Assembly (NCBI RefSeq): GCF_026151205.1
Contig: NC_087082.1
Location: forward strand, 10,674,901 to 10,734,900
From: Bolinopsis microptera
Taxonomy: Eukaryota > Ctenophora > Tentaculata > Lobata > Bolinopsidae
Direction: 5' to 3'
DNA length: 60,000 nt
Under the pieces are notes generated by a model that saw only the letters and a program-made list of their open reading frames with translations, was not told the origin of the DNA and made no database searches. The position numbers and the translations under genes were made by a program. Of this stretch, positions 1 to 10,741 are shown in pieces; position 1 is the stretch's first letter, and each line of letters opens with the position of its first letter.

Positions 1-252
1 TGACATTCTACCAATCTCCACCACTTTGATTCCCGGGAACAAGCTTCCACTTAAAGGTAGACCCAGGCGCTGGTGGGTGTATTTCCCAAAACAGGCTTCA
101 CATCGGCACATATTCCTGGTCTCGGCGTGCAGAATATCCCTCCCGTCCAGCTGGATTCCCTTTTCCGTATATTTCACTGCATCACTGAGCAGTCTCGTCA
201 ACTGTGGTTTGAGTGAAGATGATGGTTTCAGCCGCGCTAGTCCGAATAACAT
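1..252 (-). CDS. Gamma-butyrobetaine dioxygenase-like gene, copy A, 5' part of exon 1 (cut by window edge)
   Basis: The minus-strand frame opens with ATG at 252-250 and runs without a stop to base 1 (84 codons). It matches the N-terminus of copies B to D in this window, including the zinc-site pattern CRCEACF and the downstream PGIKV and EIGRMS stretches. In the BBOX1/TMLHE family this N-terminal domain (GBBH-like N) holds a structural zinc and precedes the iron/2-oxoglutarate (TauD) domain. That catalytic domain would lie left of the window, so activity cannot be judged. Changes from its paralogs are seen (for example Gly for Asp before LPLSGS). It is the first of four tandem copies. Confidence 0.75.
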   Translation of the reverse strand, partial: MLFGLARLKPSSSLKPQLTRLLSDAVKYTEKGIQLDGRDILHAETRNMCRCEACFGKYTHQRLGLPLSGSLFPGIKVVEIGRMS

Positions 253-428
253 TTTTCCTGGATCTGGTTACAAGTGATTTAGTTTTTAACTAGGAAAAAA
301 ATAGGAAAGAAATAAAATCCTTAATAGAAAAGGGCCAACTTTTTTATTAGGGTTTCTAAAAATTTTGGGGAAAAATTGGTCCAGTATATGTACATATTTT
401 ATCCTGTGACTCGGACCGAAAATTTTGG
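253..428. other. Upstream flank of dioxygenase copy A
   Basis: The AT-rich flank just upstream of the copy A start resembles the sequence just upstream of copy C (14668-14720), so the duplication included some 5' flank. No promoter element is recognised. Confidence 0.4.
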
Positions 429-938
429 AAGGCAGGCCTCCTTTTTGTAGTACGAGCTCGGAAGCGGGAGCTACGTATCGGGAATGACTTGGGCCGAAAA
501 TTTTCTAATTCAATATTTTTCTGGAAACTACTTCAGTTCATGTTCATGCTACCCTGATCATTATGAGCTGAACAAATATTTTTTCGGTTTTCGAAGTCCA
601 CACCTACCCTTTGAATTTTGATATACGATTTTGGACTCGAGAGTTCCCCCTTGTAATGCGATCTCTGAAGACAGGCCTCCCCTTCGCAGTACGAGCTCGG
701 AAGTGGGAGCTCGGAAGCGGGAGCTCTTCCTTCAGAGGTACGTATCGAGAATGACTGGGACAGAAAATTTTCGTCCAAATCTTTCAAAGTTTTTCTGGAG
801 ACTACTTTTGTTCATGTTTCATGCTACCCTGATAATTATGAGCCGAAAATATTTTTTCGGTTTTCTGAACTCCACACCTACCATTTGAATTTCGATATAC
901 GATTTTGGATTCGAGGGTTCCCCTTGTAATTGGAAAAG
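429..938. repeat. Diverged tandem duplication, unit about 240 bp
   Basis: The unit beginning with a GGCAGGCCTCC-like motif near 429 recurs near 667. Both contain a GTACGAGCTCGGAAG core, an ATGCTACCCTGAT stretch and a CCACACCTACC stretch in the same order. The second copy has an extra internal GGGAGCTCGGAAG duplication. No coding potential is evident. Confidence 0.6.
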
Positions 939-1073
939 CGAGCGATCGATTTCATTCTCGGTCACATTTTGCATTTGCAGACAGTCATTCAAATTAATAA
1001 CATTTCTTTTGTTTGGGAAAGAGACACGCTGGCAGCGGTCCATTCTACCCAATTATGGGTTTTGGTCAAATTA
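939..1073. repeat. Half copy of the palindromic repeat Y
   Basis: This stretch matches one arm of the palindromes at 37785-38113, 50135-50638 and 53161-53468: GGGAAAGAG, CTGGCAGCGG and ATGGGTTTTGGTCAAA-like blocks in order. Only one arm is present, so it cannot form the full hairpin. Confidence 0.6.
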
Positions 1074-1135
1074 AAGGTCGAAATAACTAACATCCGGTGT
1101 AAAAACAACCGTCTGGGCTAATTTTAAAAGTACAT

Positions 1136-1236
1136 CATAATATCTGAATAATGTACTTTTGAAAGCACGGGTTTAATAAATAATGTACTTTTAAAAGTAC
1201 GGGTTTAATGAATAGTGTACTTCTGGAGGTACGTTA
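1136..1236. repeat. Short tandem repeat with GTACTTTTAAAAGTAC cores
   Basis: About three imperfect units of roughly 35 bp carry the pattern AATAATGTACTTTTAAAAG followed by TACGGGTTTAAT. Each unit contains a small palindrome. Confidence 0.5.
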
Positions 1237-1505
1237 GTTAATTAAACAGAAACTCAAGGTCAGATAATAAAACTAAAAGCCCTTGTCAGAATGGATGAAT
1301 AAAATTTAAACAATACCATACAAAATTTAACACTAAACAAATCATGACGGTAGGAACAGCTATACTTATAAACTACTATCATAATTCCATTTACCAATTT
1401 ACTAGAATTTTACGAAAATCTTCAGGTTTTGTGCTTTTTACTCTAACTGATCATAAGGCTTAAAACAAAGCACACAAAGTGCAACGTCACACAATTCGCA
1501 CTTAG
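1237..1505. other. Unassigned AT-rich stretch
   Basis: No gene, RNA or clear repeat is seen. The last bases (TTCGCACTTAG) could be a splice acceptor for the open frame that follows. Confidence 0.3.
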
Positions 1506-1982
1506 CCAGAAGCGTTTCAAACCTTAAAGAATACCGAAAATGGTGAGAATGAGAAGAGAGTAGCAGAGGCTGAGACAATTCTAGAGGAACAGACGAGAGT
1601 AGCAGAAGCTGAGAGAGTTCTAGAGGAGCAGAAGAGAGTAGCAGAAGCTGAGAGAGTTCTAGAGGAACAGAAGAGAGTAGCAGAAGCTGAGAGAGTTCTA
1701 GAGGAACAGAAGAGAGTAGCAGAAGCTGAGCGTATTCTAGAGGAACAGAAGAGAGTAGCAGAAGCTGAGCGTATTCTAGAGGAACAGAAGAGAGTAGCAG
1801 AAGCTGAGCGTATTCTAGAGGAGCAGAAGAGAGTAGCAGAAGCTGAGCGTATACTAGAGGAACAGAAGAGAGTAGCAGAAGCTGAGCGTATTCTAGAGGA
1901 GCAGAAGAGAGTAGCAGGATCCGGTTTTGCTTGCCATGCAAGTTCACAGAGAGGTTCTCTTATCATTGGAATAATGAATTAG
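1506..1982 (+). CDS. Possible exon encoding a 13-residue coiled-coil repeat
   Basis: A plus-strand frame is open for 158 codons from just after a TAG at 1503 to a TAG at 1980. It has no usable start Met, so it is either an internal or last exon (an AG precedes it at 1504-1505) or a remnant. A 39-bp unit repeated about 9.5 times encodes 13 residues read as EEQKRVAEAERIL or RVL. The pattern is rich in Glu, Arg and Ala with regularly spaced Leu/Val, as expected of a long alpha helix or coiled coil. The tail (GSGFACHASSQRGSLIIGIMN) is unrelated. The other strand is also open because the unit is 39 bp and low in complexity, but its Leu/Ser-rich product looks unnatural. No family is recognised. Confidence 0.45.
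   Translation, partial: PEAFQTLKNTENGENEKRVAEAETILEEQTRVAEAERVLEEQKRVAEAERVLEEQKRVAEAERVLEEQKRVAEAERILEEQKRVAEAERILEEQKRVAEAERILEEQKRVAEAERILEEQKRVAEAERILEEQKRVAGSGFACHASSQRGSLIIGIMN
1555..1917. repeat. 39-bp minisatellite, about 9.5 copies
   Basis: The unit contains GAGGAACAGAAGAGAGTAGC followed by AGAAGCTGAG and CGTATTCTA or AGAGTTCTA. The two variants (CGTATT and AGAGTT) sit in separate blocks, which suggests block-wise expansion. The period is a multiple of three. Confidence 0.85.
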
Positions 1983-2087
1983 GAAGTTTATCAAGAATTG
2001 TGATGGACTTTGTATGACAAATAATCACTAAATACGATAATACTTATCTGATAATCACAGTTCTTGGCACAAATCGAGTTAATTAAC

Positions 2088-2345
2088 TTAGATTTTGGGG
2101 GAATGAACTTGGAGAGTATATCGAAGTACTGTACGTGTTTTGAGAGGTTTTTGTTGATTGGAGCAGTTCCATTTGCTATACAGCTTATCACAGTGCTGAC
2201 AAGCATGACCGCCGCCATTATACTCACTACAGTATTCCCCCCTATACTATTATACCCTCTTTACTGTTTTTCAGGCATTAAGACTCACCGAAAGTAGTTC
2301 AGCAGGCATATTTTAAGTTCAAAACATTCTAATTCAATGTCAAAG
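2088..2345 (+). repeat. 5' fragment of repeat family Z
   Basis: The stretch TCACAGTGCTGACAAGCATG and the sequence after it (CCCCCTATACTATTATACCC, then CAGGCATTAAGACTC and AAAACATTCTAATTCAATGT) match copies at 36341, 48012, 52129 (minus) and 59350. This copy stops at about 2345. Confidence 0.6.
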
Positions 2346-2371
2346 ATATCATTTACAAAAGTAAATGATAT
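2346..2371. repeat. Perfect hairpin, 11-bp arms
   Basis: ATATCATTTAC pairs with GTAAATGATAT around an AAAA loop. It sits at the broken end of the Z fragment and has no U-tract or known partner gene. Confidence 0.6.
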
Positions 2372-3345
2372 TTCTTTGATTAAAAATGGAAAACGGTTCA
2401 AGACGGGAGTGATGAGGTGTAATAGTCGTGGTACAGGGTGTACGCACCTATGATCATGGAATGTGGTGCCTAATAATGACTTAATTATGCACGAGAAAGA
2501 ACTGATTATGCGATTATGTTAAACTAGTGTAACCCGTGCCTACGGCCGGGACTACACTATCGCAGTTGAAATGCAAGAGTATACACCCGCATATTCTATT
2601 TGAAAACACGCATAACATTGTCGTATGAAAGTATGAACTATTTCTCTACAGACCAAACAGACCACCGCGCAATCAGTGCCCTCCACCCCTAATCAGCTTA
2701 TAGTATTAATTGCGGCTAACCTTATCATGATTAATGTACCAACGCTACATAATATGCAGTAATGAAAGAGAGAGAGCGAAGAGGGGGAAAAAGTGAGCCA
2801 TTTTATGTCACATTTGTGGTACAAAACCATCAATTAAACCACTTACCACCAGCCGATTTTTGTTTATTGGCTTCGCCAGAGTTTTGTCGGCACTATACCG
2901 AAAAAACCAGTCCCGTAACTTTAGCCGTTTTTTTAATAAAGCCGCTCGAAAATTTCCCGCACACACACACAGATTTATTGAGATTATTGTTTAAGACAAT
3001 TGAAACAAATTAGTTTGAAAATAATTGAAGATAAACACCGCAAACGAATCAAAATAATTTTTTTTTTTTGTTTTTTGCTGTTTTTTCAATTTTTGATCCT
3101 TTTTTAAAGTAAAAAATATTCCAATTGTTCTCTAATGTTTTTGAGTGAAAAATCAATTAACCAATAACTAGTCGTGTTGAATTAACTTACGTCAGAGACT
3201 TCTATTTCCGTAGATAACGGAAAATGATTGATCCGAAGCAAACAAATTAATATTCAAATAACAAATAAAGATGAAACAATCAATTTTTTTGTATTTTAGT
3301 TTTTGTCCCTGTGAATGGTCTTCCAAATTACAATTTTCTCAAAGA
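2372..3345. other. No gene recognised
   Basis: The stretch holds a short open frame at 2762-3013 without recognisable motifs and a T-rich run near 3059-3070. It may be the 3' flank of the GPCR exon on the minus strand. Nothing can be assigned. Confidence 0.3.
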
Positions 3346-3960
3346 TCAGCAATCCGTTGACTTAGTCTTCACAACATCCTGGACCGGTCCCCTCCGCAAA
3401 CTGCATACCCTTTCCTTAACAAACTCTCTGAAGCTCGTGATGGTAGCGTAGTAAATAATGGGGTTAGCGCTGTTGTTCAGGAACTTCAGCATCATTCCAT
3501 ATCTGTACAATTTGGAGTAGAGAAAGTCCTCGTGTTTATCCTCGCCTGCTGCCTCGATAATCCACTTCTCTGCAACGAAGTACACTCCAACTGGTGCATA
3601 GGAGACACAGAAGACCAGAGACACAGTCAACATTGTTATGACTGCTTGCTTGTGGATTCCCACCATCTTATGTGTGTAAACCAGGAGCCAGATGGCCGTT
3701 ACAATTACAATAATGTTTGGTATTAGCAGAAATATGAAAATGCTCAGAGGGTCCAACCACTCCCATTCGTCAAGCGTGTGGAGATACGCGCACCGGTATG
3801 ACCTGTAATCGAAATAGACCGTTCGGCACATCACAGCATAATGCAGTGGGTAGATATTGGCTCCGTGTTTTAAGTACTGTTCGGAAATACCAATAGCTCC
3901 AGTCGATGCCGAGGACTCCTCCACAGTTAACATCATTCTACTGACTCGTCTTAATTTCAT
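3346..3960 (-). CDS. Rhodopsin-family GPCR, C-terminal half (partial)
   Basis: The minus-strand frame encodes extracellular loop 2 with paired cysteines (CRTVYFDYRSYRC), then TM5 (PNIIVIVTAIWLLVY), a short third loop with basic residues, TM6 with an FCVSYAPV stretch where class A receptors have CWxP, and TM7 with NPIIYY, a match to NPxxY. A basic C-tail with Cys near the membrane follows. Helices TM1 to TM4 are absent. The frame is open only to about 4002, where a TGA lies upstream, and no other receptor exon is found between here and dioxygenase copy B. It is therefore the last exon of a spliced receptor whose other exons lie far away, or a truncated copy. The general layout resembles peptide receptors, but the ligand cannot be named. 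The Met at 3960 need not be a real start. Confidence 0.7.
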   Translation of the reverse strand: MKLRRVSRMMLTVEESSASTGAIGISEQYLKHGANIYPLHYAVMCRTVYFDYRSYRCAYLHTLDEWEWLDPLSIFIFLLIPNIIVIVTAIWLLVYTHKMVGIHKQAVITMLTVSLVFCVSYAPVGVYFVAEKWIIEAAGEDKHEDFLYSKLYRYGMMLKFLNNSANPIIYYATITSFREFVKERVCSLRRGPVQDVVKTKSTDC

Positions 3961-4002
3961 GATGCTCGCTGAATCAGCTGGTCCCGCTGCTGCCGTAATT
4001 TT

Positions 4003-5010
4003 TCACATTGACTCAACTATCCGTTAGTAACTCCATTCTTTGTTCACTGTCATCTTCTAAATTTTAAAATTGAGTGTGTCTTTGAATGACAATCTTGAAT
4101 TAGTAATCTGTAATAGTATATATATTGAGAAAGGAAAAGTCTAGAAAAATATACGGAAAAAACATGATGTATTAATAAAGAGAACATTTTAATATTTACA
4201 CCCCTTACCTGAGCCGGGGCCGCTGGGATGGACTTATTTATATCGTATACAAACGAAAAAGAACGAAATTGGGAGGAGAAATAACCGACACTTAGGATGC
4301 TGAAAGAATGAGTACCTCTGAAGGTGGCACGGTGTCATGTAAATCGTTAGAGAACGTCTGCAGAAGAACAGCAGAATTTTCTAGAACCGAGCAAAAGAGG
4401 AGGCACCTAGACACTAAAAGCCAAAGACCTACATAACAGCCTACAAAAGCTACAATGATACAGTTACCTCAGCCACAGCTACAACAACAACAAACGACGT
4501 TATACCTTTATACATGCGAATAAAAAATACTACAAAAGTCATAGTCTTCAGAAAATTGGCGCGGTAGCAGCGGTGCAGGACTAGTATTCTTTTGATAAGA
4601 GTACCAATAACACTACCTGCAGGAAACGGAGTCACGTGACATGAATATAGACACAATTTAGATTCTATCTAAATAAATAGACGATATTTAATATTTATTA
4701 TGTAGATAATAATATCATCTCTAGTCTCATTCTGTGAGCAAGCTGAATATCGCTAAACGCAGCTCACGTCTGAGTATCGATTTAAATACTGGCCGCTTAA
4801 CTTATTCCATCTCACACCCTCGAGAAGAGGGCGTGCTTATGGAAATTTAAATTTAACGTCCCGTTAGAAATAGACCCGTTTCAGGTTATTTCGGCCACAC
4901 TGACCTCCGCCGATTACAATTTACAAATAGGCGTTTTTGAGGTCTTCCATAAAAGTCAAACCCAGTATTCATCTCTCTTCAAATTGTGTAATTTAATTAA
5001 AATTATAATT
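4003..5010. other. No gene recognised
   Basis: AT-rich sequence between the GPCR exon and the 10-bp satellite. Short open frames here (for example 4450-4656 on the minus strand) lack family motifs or GPCR helices. Confidence 0.3.
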
Positions 5011-5130
5011 ATACATTGTTATACATTGTTATACATTGTTATACATTGTTATACATTGTTATACATTGTTATACATTGTTATACATTGTTATACATTGTT
5101 ATACATTGTTATACATTGTTATACATTGAT
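5011..5130. repeat. 10-bp satellite ATACATTGTT, 12 copies
   Basis: Twelve head-to-tail units, perfect except for the last one (ATACATTGAT). It lies about 155 bases past the stop codon of dioxygenase copy B. Confidence 0.95.
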
Positions 5131-5285
5131 CTCGATTACATCTAAACGCTGGATAACTATTTACAATATCATGCAATTTAGTCTTACTCAATGCTAATCA
5201 AGCTCAATGATAAAGTTGTGACAAGCCAAGTGTGCTGCTGATGCCTGTAAACAGTTTAAGCTGCAATTATTAAATCGCTGGCTCT

Positions 5286-6950
<1,665 letters not shown>

Positions 6951-7365
6951 TCTGCCTGGATTAAGTTACTAGGATGAGCGCTAAATTTATTTTAATTTTG
7001 TAATCACTTGTTTTTTATGATTATCATAATTGTTATTGCTAACAATAAATACAAATATTGGAAACTTTCGCGGGGTTGATGATAAAGTGGCTGATTGGAC
7101 TGCTTGCCAACCCGAGTCAGAAGGTATTAAATTCGATCCCCACCATGTACCTTCAATATTAAAGTAAGGGGTGTAAGGGGTACAAAAGAAACTCGTGGTT
7201 AAAATCGGATATATAAACTGTATCAAGAGTAATACAGTAAGAAATCCGTACCAAAGAAAGAGTCCCGACAGTCTCCCTGACTCCCTCTAAATACTCCTAT
7301 TCACGTGACACGTATGCTGGTCACGTGATAAGATCTTAAACTAATATCAACTAAATATTATTATC
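6951..7365. other. Upstream region of copy B
   Basis: No gene is seen. Bases 7083-7150 have a weak tRNA-like look (GTGGCTGATTGGACTG, then ATTCGATCCCC) that could be an old SINE, but they lack good box A and box B matches. Confidence 0.25.
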
Positions 7366-7615
7366 GGCCAGGTAGCGCAGTTGGTTAGAACGCCAGCGTT
7401 GCAATCGTGAGGTTGCGGGTTCAAATCCCACTGTCTGCCTGGTCGTGGGGTGACCGTCGTTGACGTTCAGCTAAGGATCCTAAGTGGTCTATGCAGCCCC
7501 CCGGTCTACTCAGCCGAATACTCGAGAAATCGGGTGTGAGGGTTAAATGAGGAGCTGCACATTGCAGCAAAGTCTCGGGCGAAGAAAGTATGATACACAC
7601 TACCTTAACCGTCAC
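7366..7615 (+). mobile_element. tRNA-derived SINE
   Basis: The head has a perfect RNA polymerase III box A (TAGCGCAGTTGG, 7373-7384) and box B (GGTTCAAATCC, 7418-7428) at tRNA spacing, with a seven-base loop TTGCAAT where an anticodon loop would be. The acceptor-stem halves do not pair and one T-stem pair is broken, so it is not a working tRNA. A GC-richer tail of about 175 bases ending near CCGTCACTGGCTAAAA is the likely SINE body. No flanking duplication was identified. Confidence 0.65.
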
Positions 7616-8185
7616 TGGCTAAAAACAAATCCTTCGGCTTCCTGTAATTGGCTGGTTGCACTTGTGTAACAATGTGGCTGTTGGAATACTCCGAAGTAAA
7701 ATAAGTGTCTAGATAAAATAGGGTACAACTCAACATGTCAATCTGTAGAGTAAACAAAAGAGGTGACAAATAAGCCTAATTAAGGAAAGTGAGGTGGAAA
7801 CAGCCTGCTAACCGTGAGTAATCAGGTTAATAACAAAAGGTCAATAACCACAAAGGATTAGGAAGAAGAACTAGTAGTCTAAAATGACGTGTACACTCGT
7901 GAAAGGAGAGTACAACAATATCTGGGATGATACTTTAGTTCGGTCGGTCAACCAATAGTTCAACCCAAAGATTAAGGCTTATTCCCCTCGTTTATAAATG
8001 CTAGACGTAAGAAATACATAAATGCTACTTTTAATAAGTGCTTATTCCTGAAGTCTGAACTTGTATAAGAAAATACCATGAAAACAACGATTTCAAGGAA
8101 ACGACAATTTTATTTAGTATTAATTATCAATATATTATATAATATATCAGAGGCAGGCTACGCATCCTCATACTGTTATATTATA
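7616..8185. other. No gene recognised
   Basis: AT-rich sequence with no open frame or repeat that I can name. Confidence 0.3.
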
Positions 8186-8187
8186 TA

Positions 8188-9324
8188 CAGGATGGGCCAA
8201 AAGTCAGTACCCATACGTTGGCCTTTATAGCTCAGTCACTGAGTGCCCAATTGAAATAATTATTTCTGGTTTAACTTAGTACCACCACTGGTTCGAGGAA
8301 TTTGTCAACTCGAAAAATATTCGTGTTCATTTTTTTCAAATGAAGATTCGTTTTCTCATTTATTTGATAATTTGGATAGTAGAATTGTGTTTGGCCATTC
8401 GAATTACGTTTGTCCTGAAAAATTAGAGTTATAGCTTCTCAGATGACCGAGACAGTGATGCACGCCGCCGCCGGACGCCGCCGCGCCGGCATATTTTCAC
8501 ACGCCGCCACGCCGATACCTCTCAAGTCGGCGTGGCGTGAAAGGAAATAGAAAGAGTATGGAGCCAGTCGGGGTTGATTTTAAACTTTAGGAGATCCAAA
8601 TTGTCCAACGACAATGTTAAGAATTTGATTTTTCTTAAATATAATTGTAAAAACCACCAAATATAATTGTAAAAATCACACTTATTACATCATTATTTCA
8701 TGCACGCACGTACGCCACAATTTTTGTGGGCCTGGAAATTCAAACCTAAATTTTGACAAAATTATGTTCCACGCCGCCGAACGCCGCCACGCCGGGCCAT
8801 TTTGGGCACGCCGCCGCCGGTTGGCGAAAAATGAACCGGCGTGCATCACTGGACCGAGATACGAAGCATAACGAGTTTATTCATTACATGTGATCAGGTG
8901 ATTGGCTTACCTAATCATGTGATAAGGTGACCCCGTTAACTACCCCGTTAAACATTATGGGAATCGTTAAGGCTGCCCAATTAAGGTGTCGTATCACGGT
9001 GTCACATAATCACCCAATCAATTTTGCTAAAGAGATACACAAATCGCTTGATAACTTCGTCATTTCTAATCAGGTGCAAAATGTAATAATCTACCGTCTC
9101 AAAAACGATTAGGCGTCCAACATGTTCAGAGAGAACAATATAGGTGTTTTAATATTGAATGGGCGTGGTCTAAAATATTACAATTTTCAAATTTTGGCGA
9201 CGGAATCCTCGAACAAGTAGGTACACTGTACAGTATGCCATCTGCAAAGCAACAACCCTCAAAAATAAAAGACAGGCGGAGGTATAAGACCCAACGTATG
9301 GATACTGACTTTTGGCCCACCCTG
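8188..9324. mobile_element. Degenerate mariner/Tc1-like DNA transposon
   Basis: The ends are inverted repeats: CAGGATGGGCCAAAAGTCAG at the left and CTGACTTTTGGCCCACCCTG at the right, extending further through CATACGTTGG. TA dinucleotides flank both ends (8186-8187 and 9325-9326). The TA target and a CAGGGTGGGCCAAAA-type terminus fit the IS630-Tc1-mariner superfamily. No intact transposase frame survives. The 399-bp element at 8453-8851 is nested inside. Confidence 0.7.
8453..8851. mobile_element. hAT-like MITE with GC-rich termini (nested)
   Basis: The ends CAGTGATGCACGCC and GGCGTGCATCACTG are inverted repeats, and the 8-bp duplication GACCGAGA sits at 8445-8452 and 8852-8859. An 8-bp target duplication and a CAG-starting terminus are typical of hAT. 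CGCCGCC motifs recur inside both ends. It is related to 34920-35198. Confidence 0.85.
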
Positions 9325-9420
9325 TATATATCCTCTCGTGGGCCATATATCCTCTCGTGGGCCATCTAGGTCAAGCCTCTCTTTTTAAAAATTATATTTT
9401 TTATAGAACTTTTAGGTTTG
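9325..9420 (+). repeat. Possible LINE 3' tail fragment
   Basis: TCGTGGGCCATCTAGGTCAAG followed by CCTCTCT and an A/T-rich run resembles the tails at 54765-54830 (plus) and 57965-57985 (minus). TCCTCTCGTGGGCCATATA is repeated twice. Confidence 0.4.
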
Positions 9421-10170
9421 ATGTCTTAAGGGACTTGGATTGTGGTTAGAAGTCATATACCTTTTACAAGAATACTTGGAGAATAATCCAGGGTGATACG
9501 GGATCGTGCAGACTGTGAAGATTATTTCTCCTCAATTCTTGATTGGATAATTAATGTTTAGTATTAATGCAAACTTGGACGTTTATGCTTCAAGTCCCTT
9601 TGTCGAAAAACTAATTTTTAATTAATCTCAGGAGTAAACTTTATTCAGCAATCATCATCTGATCAAAAATTTAGAAATCGAGATAATAATTTAAACGTTT
9701 CATCAAGCGATTAAAAATGATCTGAGAAAATTGATCCAGCCCGTAGTAAAATCATAAGTATTTGACTTTGAATAGCCCGTAGTTGAGCCGCTGCAACTAG
9801 ATAACTTCAATTTACCAATTTAAGAATGTTACTTTACCGGTCTTATAAACTTCAGTAAACTCGATCGGCAACCAAAATCTAATCATAAACCCACGATACA
9901 TGTTTATTCATAGCTTTATAGCATTAATAAGTAACATTCTTGTGCACACCTTATTCCGGAAACCCTCTTAGGGTTCCTTGACCTTAAACAATAAGTCAAT
10001 CAAGATGACATACCAATGATGGGAGATTACAGTTAAAAATTTTGGCTATCCTTGCACTCCAGAGATTGCAACAAGCGAAATACTTGGAAAAATGGAGAAA
10101 TGTAGTTTTTAGGAAAAAATATTACATTACTAAGAGGAAAGGTATGAAACTGAACTAGGTAAACCACACT
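9421..10170. other. No gene recognised
   Basis: AT-rich. From about 10080 it matches 15000-15080, the start of a duplicated flank block. Confidence 0.3.
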
Positions 10171-10171
10171 A

Positions 10172-10741
10172 CCTTATCGGACCTTATTTGGACGGACATT
10201 AATTGAACGCTAGAGGCCTTAACGTTCATCTCAATGTCCGTTCAAATAAAGTCCGTTCATTTAAGGTCCGTCCAAGTTAAAGTCCGTTGCATTTTTTTTT
10301 TAATTCGAACTTCTTGTCCAGAATATGACAACTATGAAAACTTTATTGTGCCGTAAGTTAACGACGGAAAGGTTCTCCTTGGTCTGCCGGAGGCACAGAA
10401 AACTCTACTAGTATATATGATGTTTTCAAGGGGCACTTTGCGGAAAAAGTCAACGAAATTATGGCACTCAACAACATAGTTCATGAGCTAGTCCCCGCCA
10501 ACATTACAAACTTGTTCCAGCCTCTACATATATTACGGTAAATCGTGTTGCCAAGGACATAGTCTATTAGACGAGACTAAAGAGTTTCTCGAATATAAAA
10601 TTGATTTATAGATTGCAACGGCCCTTAAGCGCTTGGTACATCGACTTTAATTCTATTTTAAGTCTATATGATTATCTGCACCCGGGAATTTAAAACTGCA
10701 AAATCTTGCAGCTTCGGGAAATTAAATTACCACAATGATAA
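10172..10741. mobile_element. CCTTATCGG-family transposon, copy 1 (one end only)
   Basis: Starts with CCTTATCGGACCTTATTTGG after TA. The duplicate at 15070-15085 reads ACCACACTATATAATC without the element, which marks the left insertion point. The inner part matches 16352-17000. The right end is missing: at about 10741 it joins sequence equivalent to 15430, implying a deletion. Confidence 0.75.

Noticed and set aside
1438-1966. Two long minus-strand frames with Leu/Ser-rich repeats
   Set aside because: They are shadows of the 39-bp minisatellite. The plus-strand frame gives a plausible coiled coil, whereas the minus products look like reverse translations of it.
7366-7440. Functional tRNA (loop TTGCAAT, possible GCA anticodon)
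   Set aside because: The acceptor stem does not pair and the anticodon stem is poor. Only the polymerase III boxes are kept, as in a SINE.
8927-9112. 61-residue frame as a transposase remnant
   Set aside because: It lies in the mariner-like element, but no DDE/D motif or helix-turn-helix could be recognised in it.
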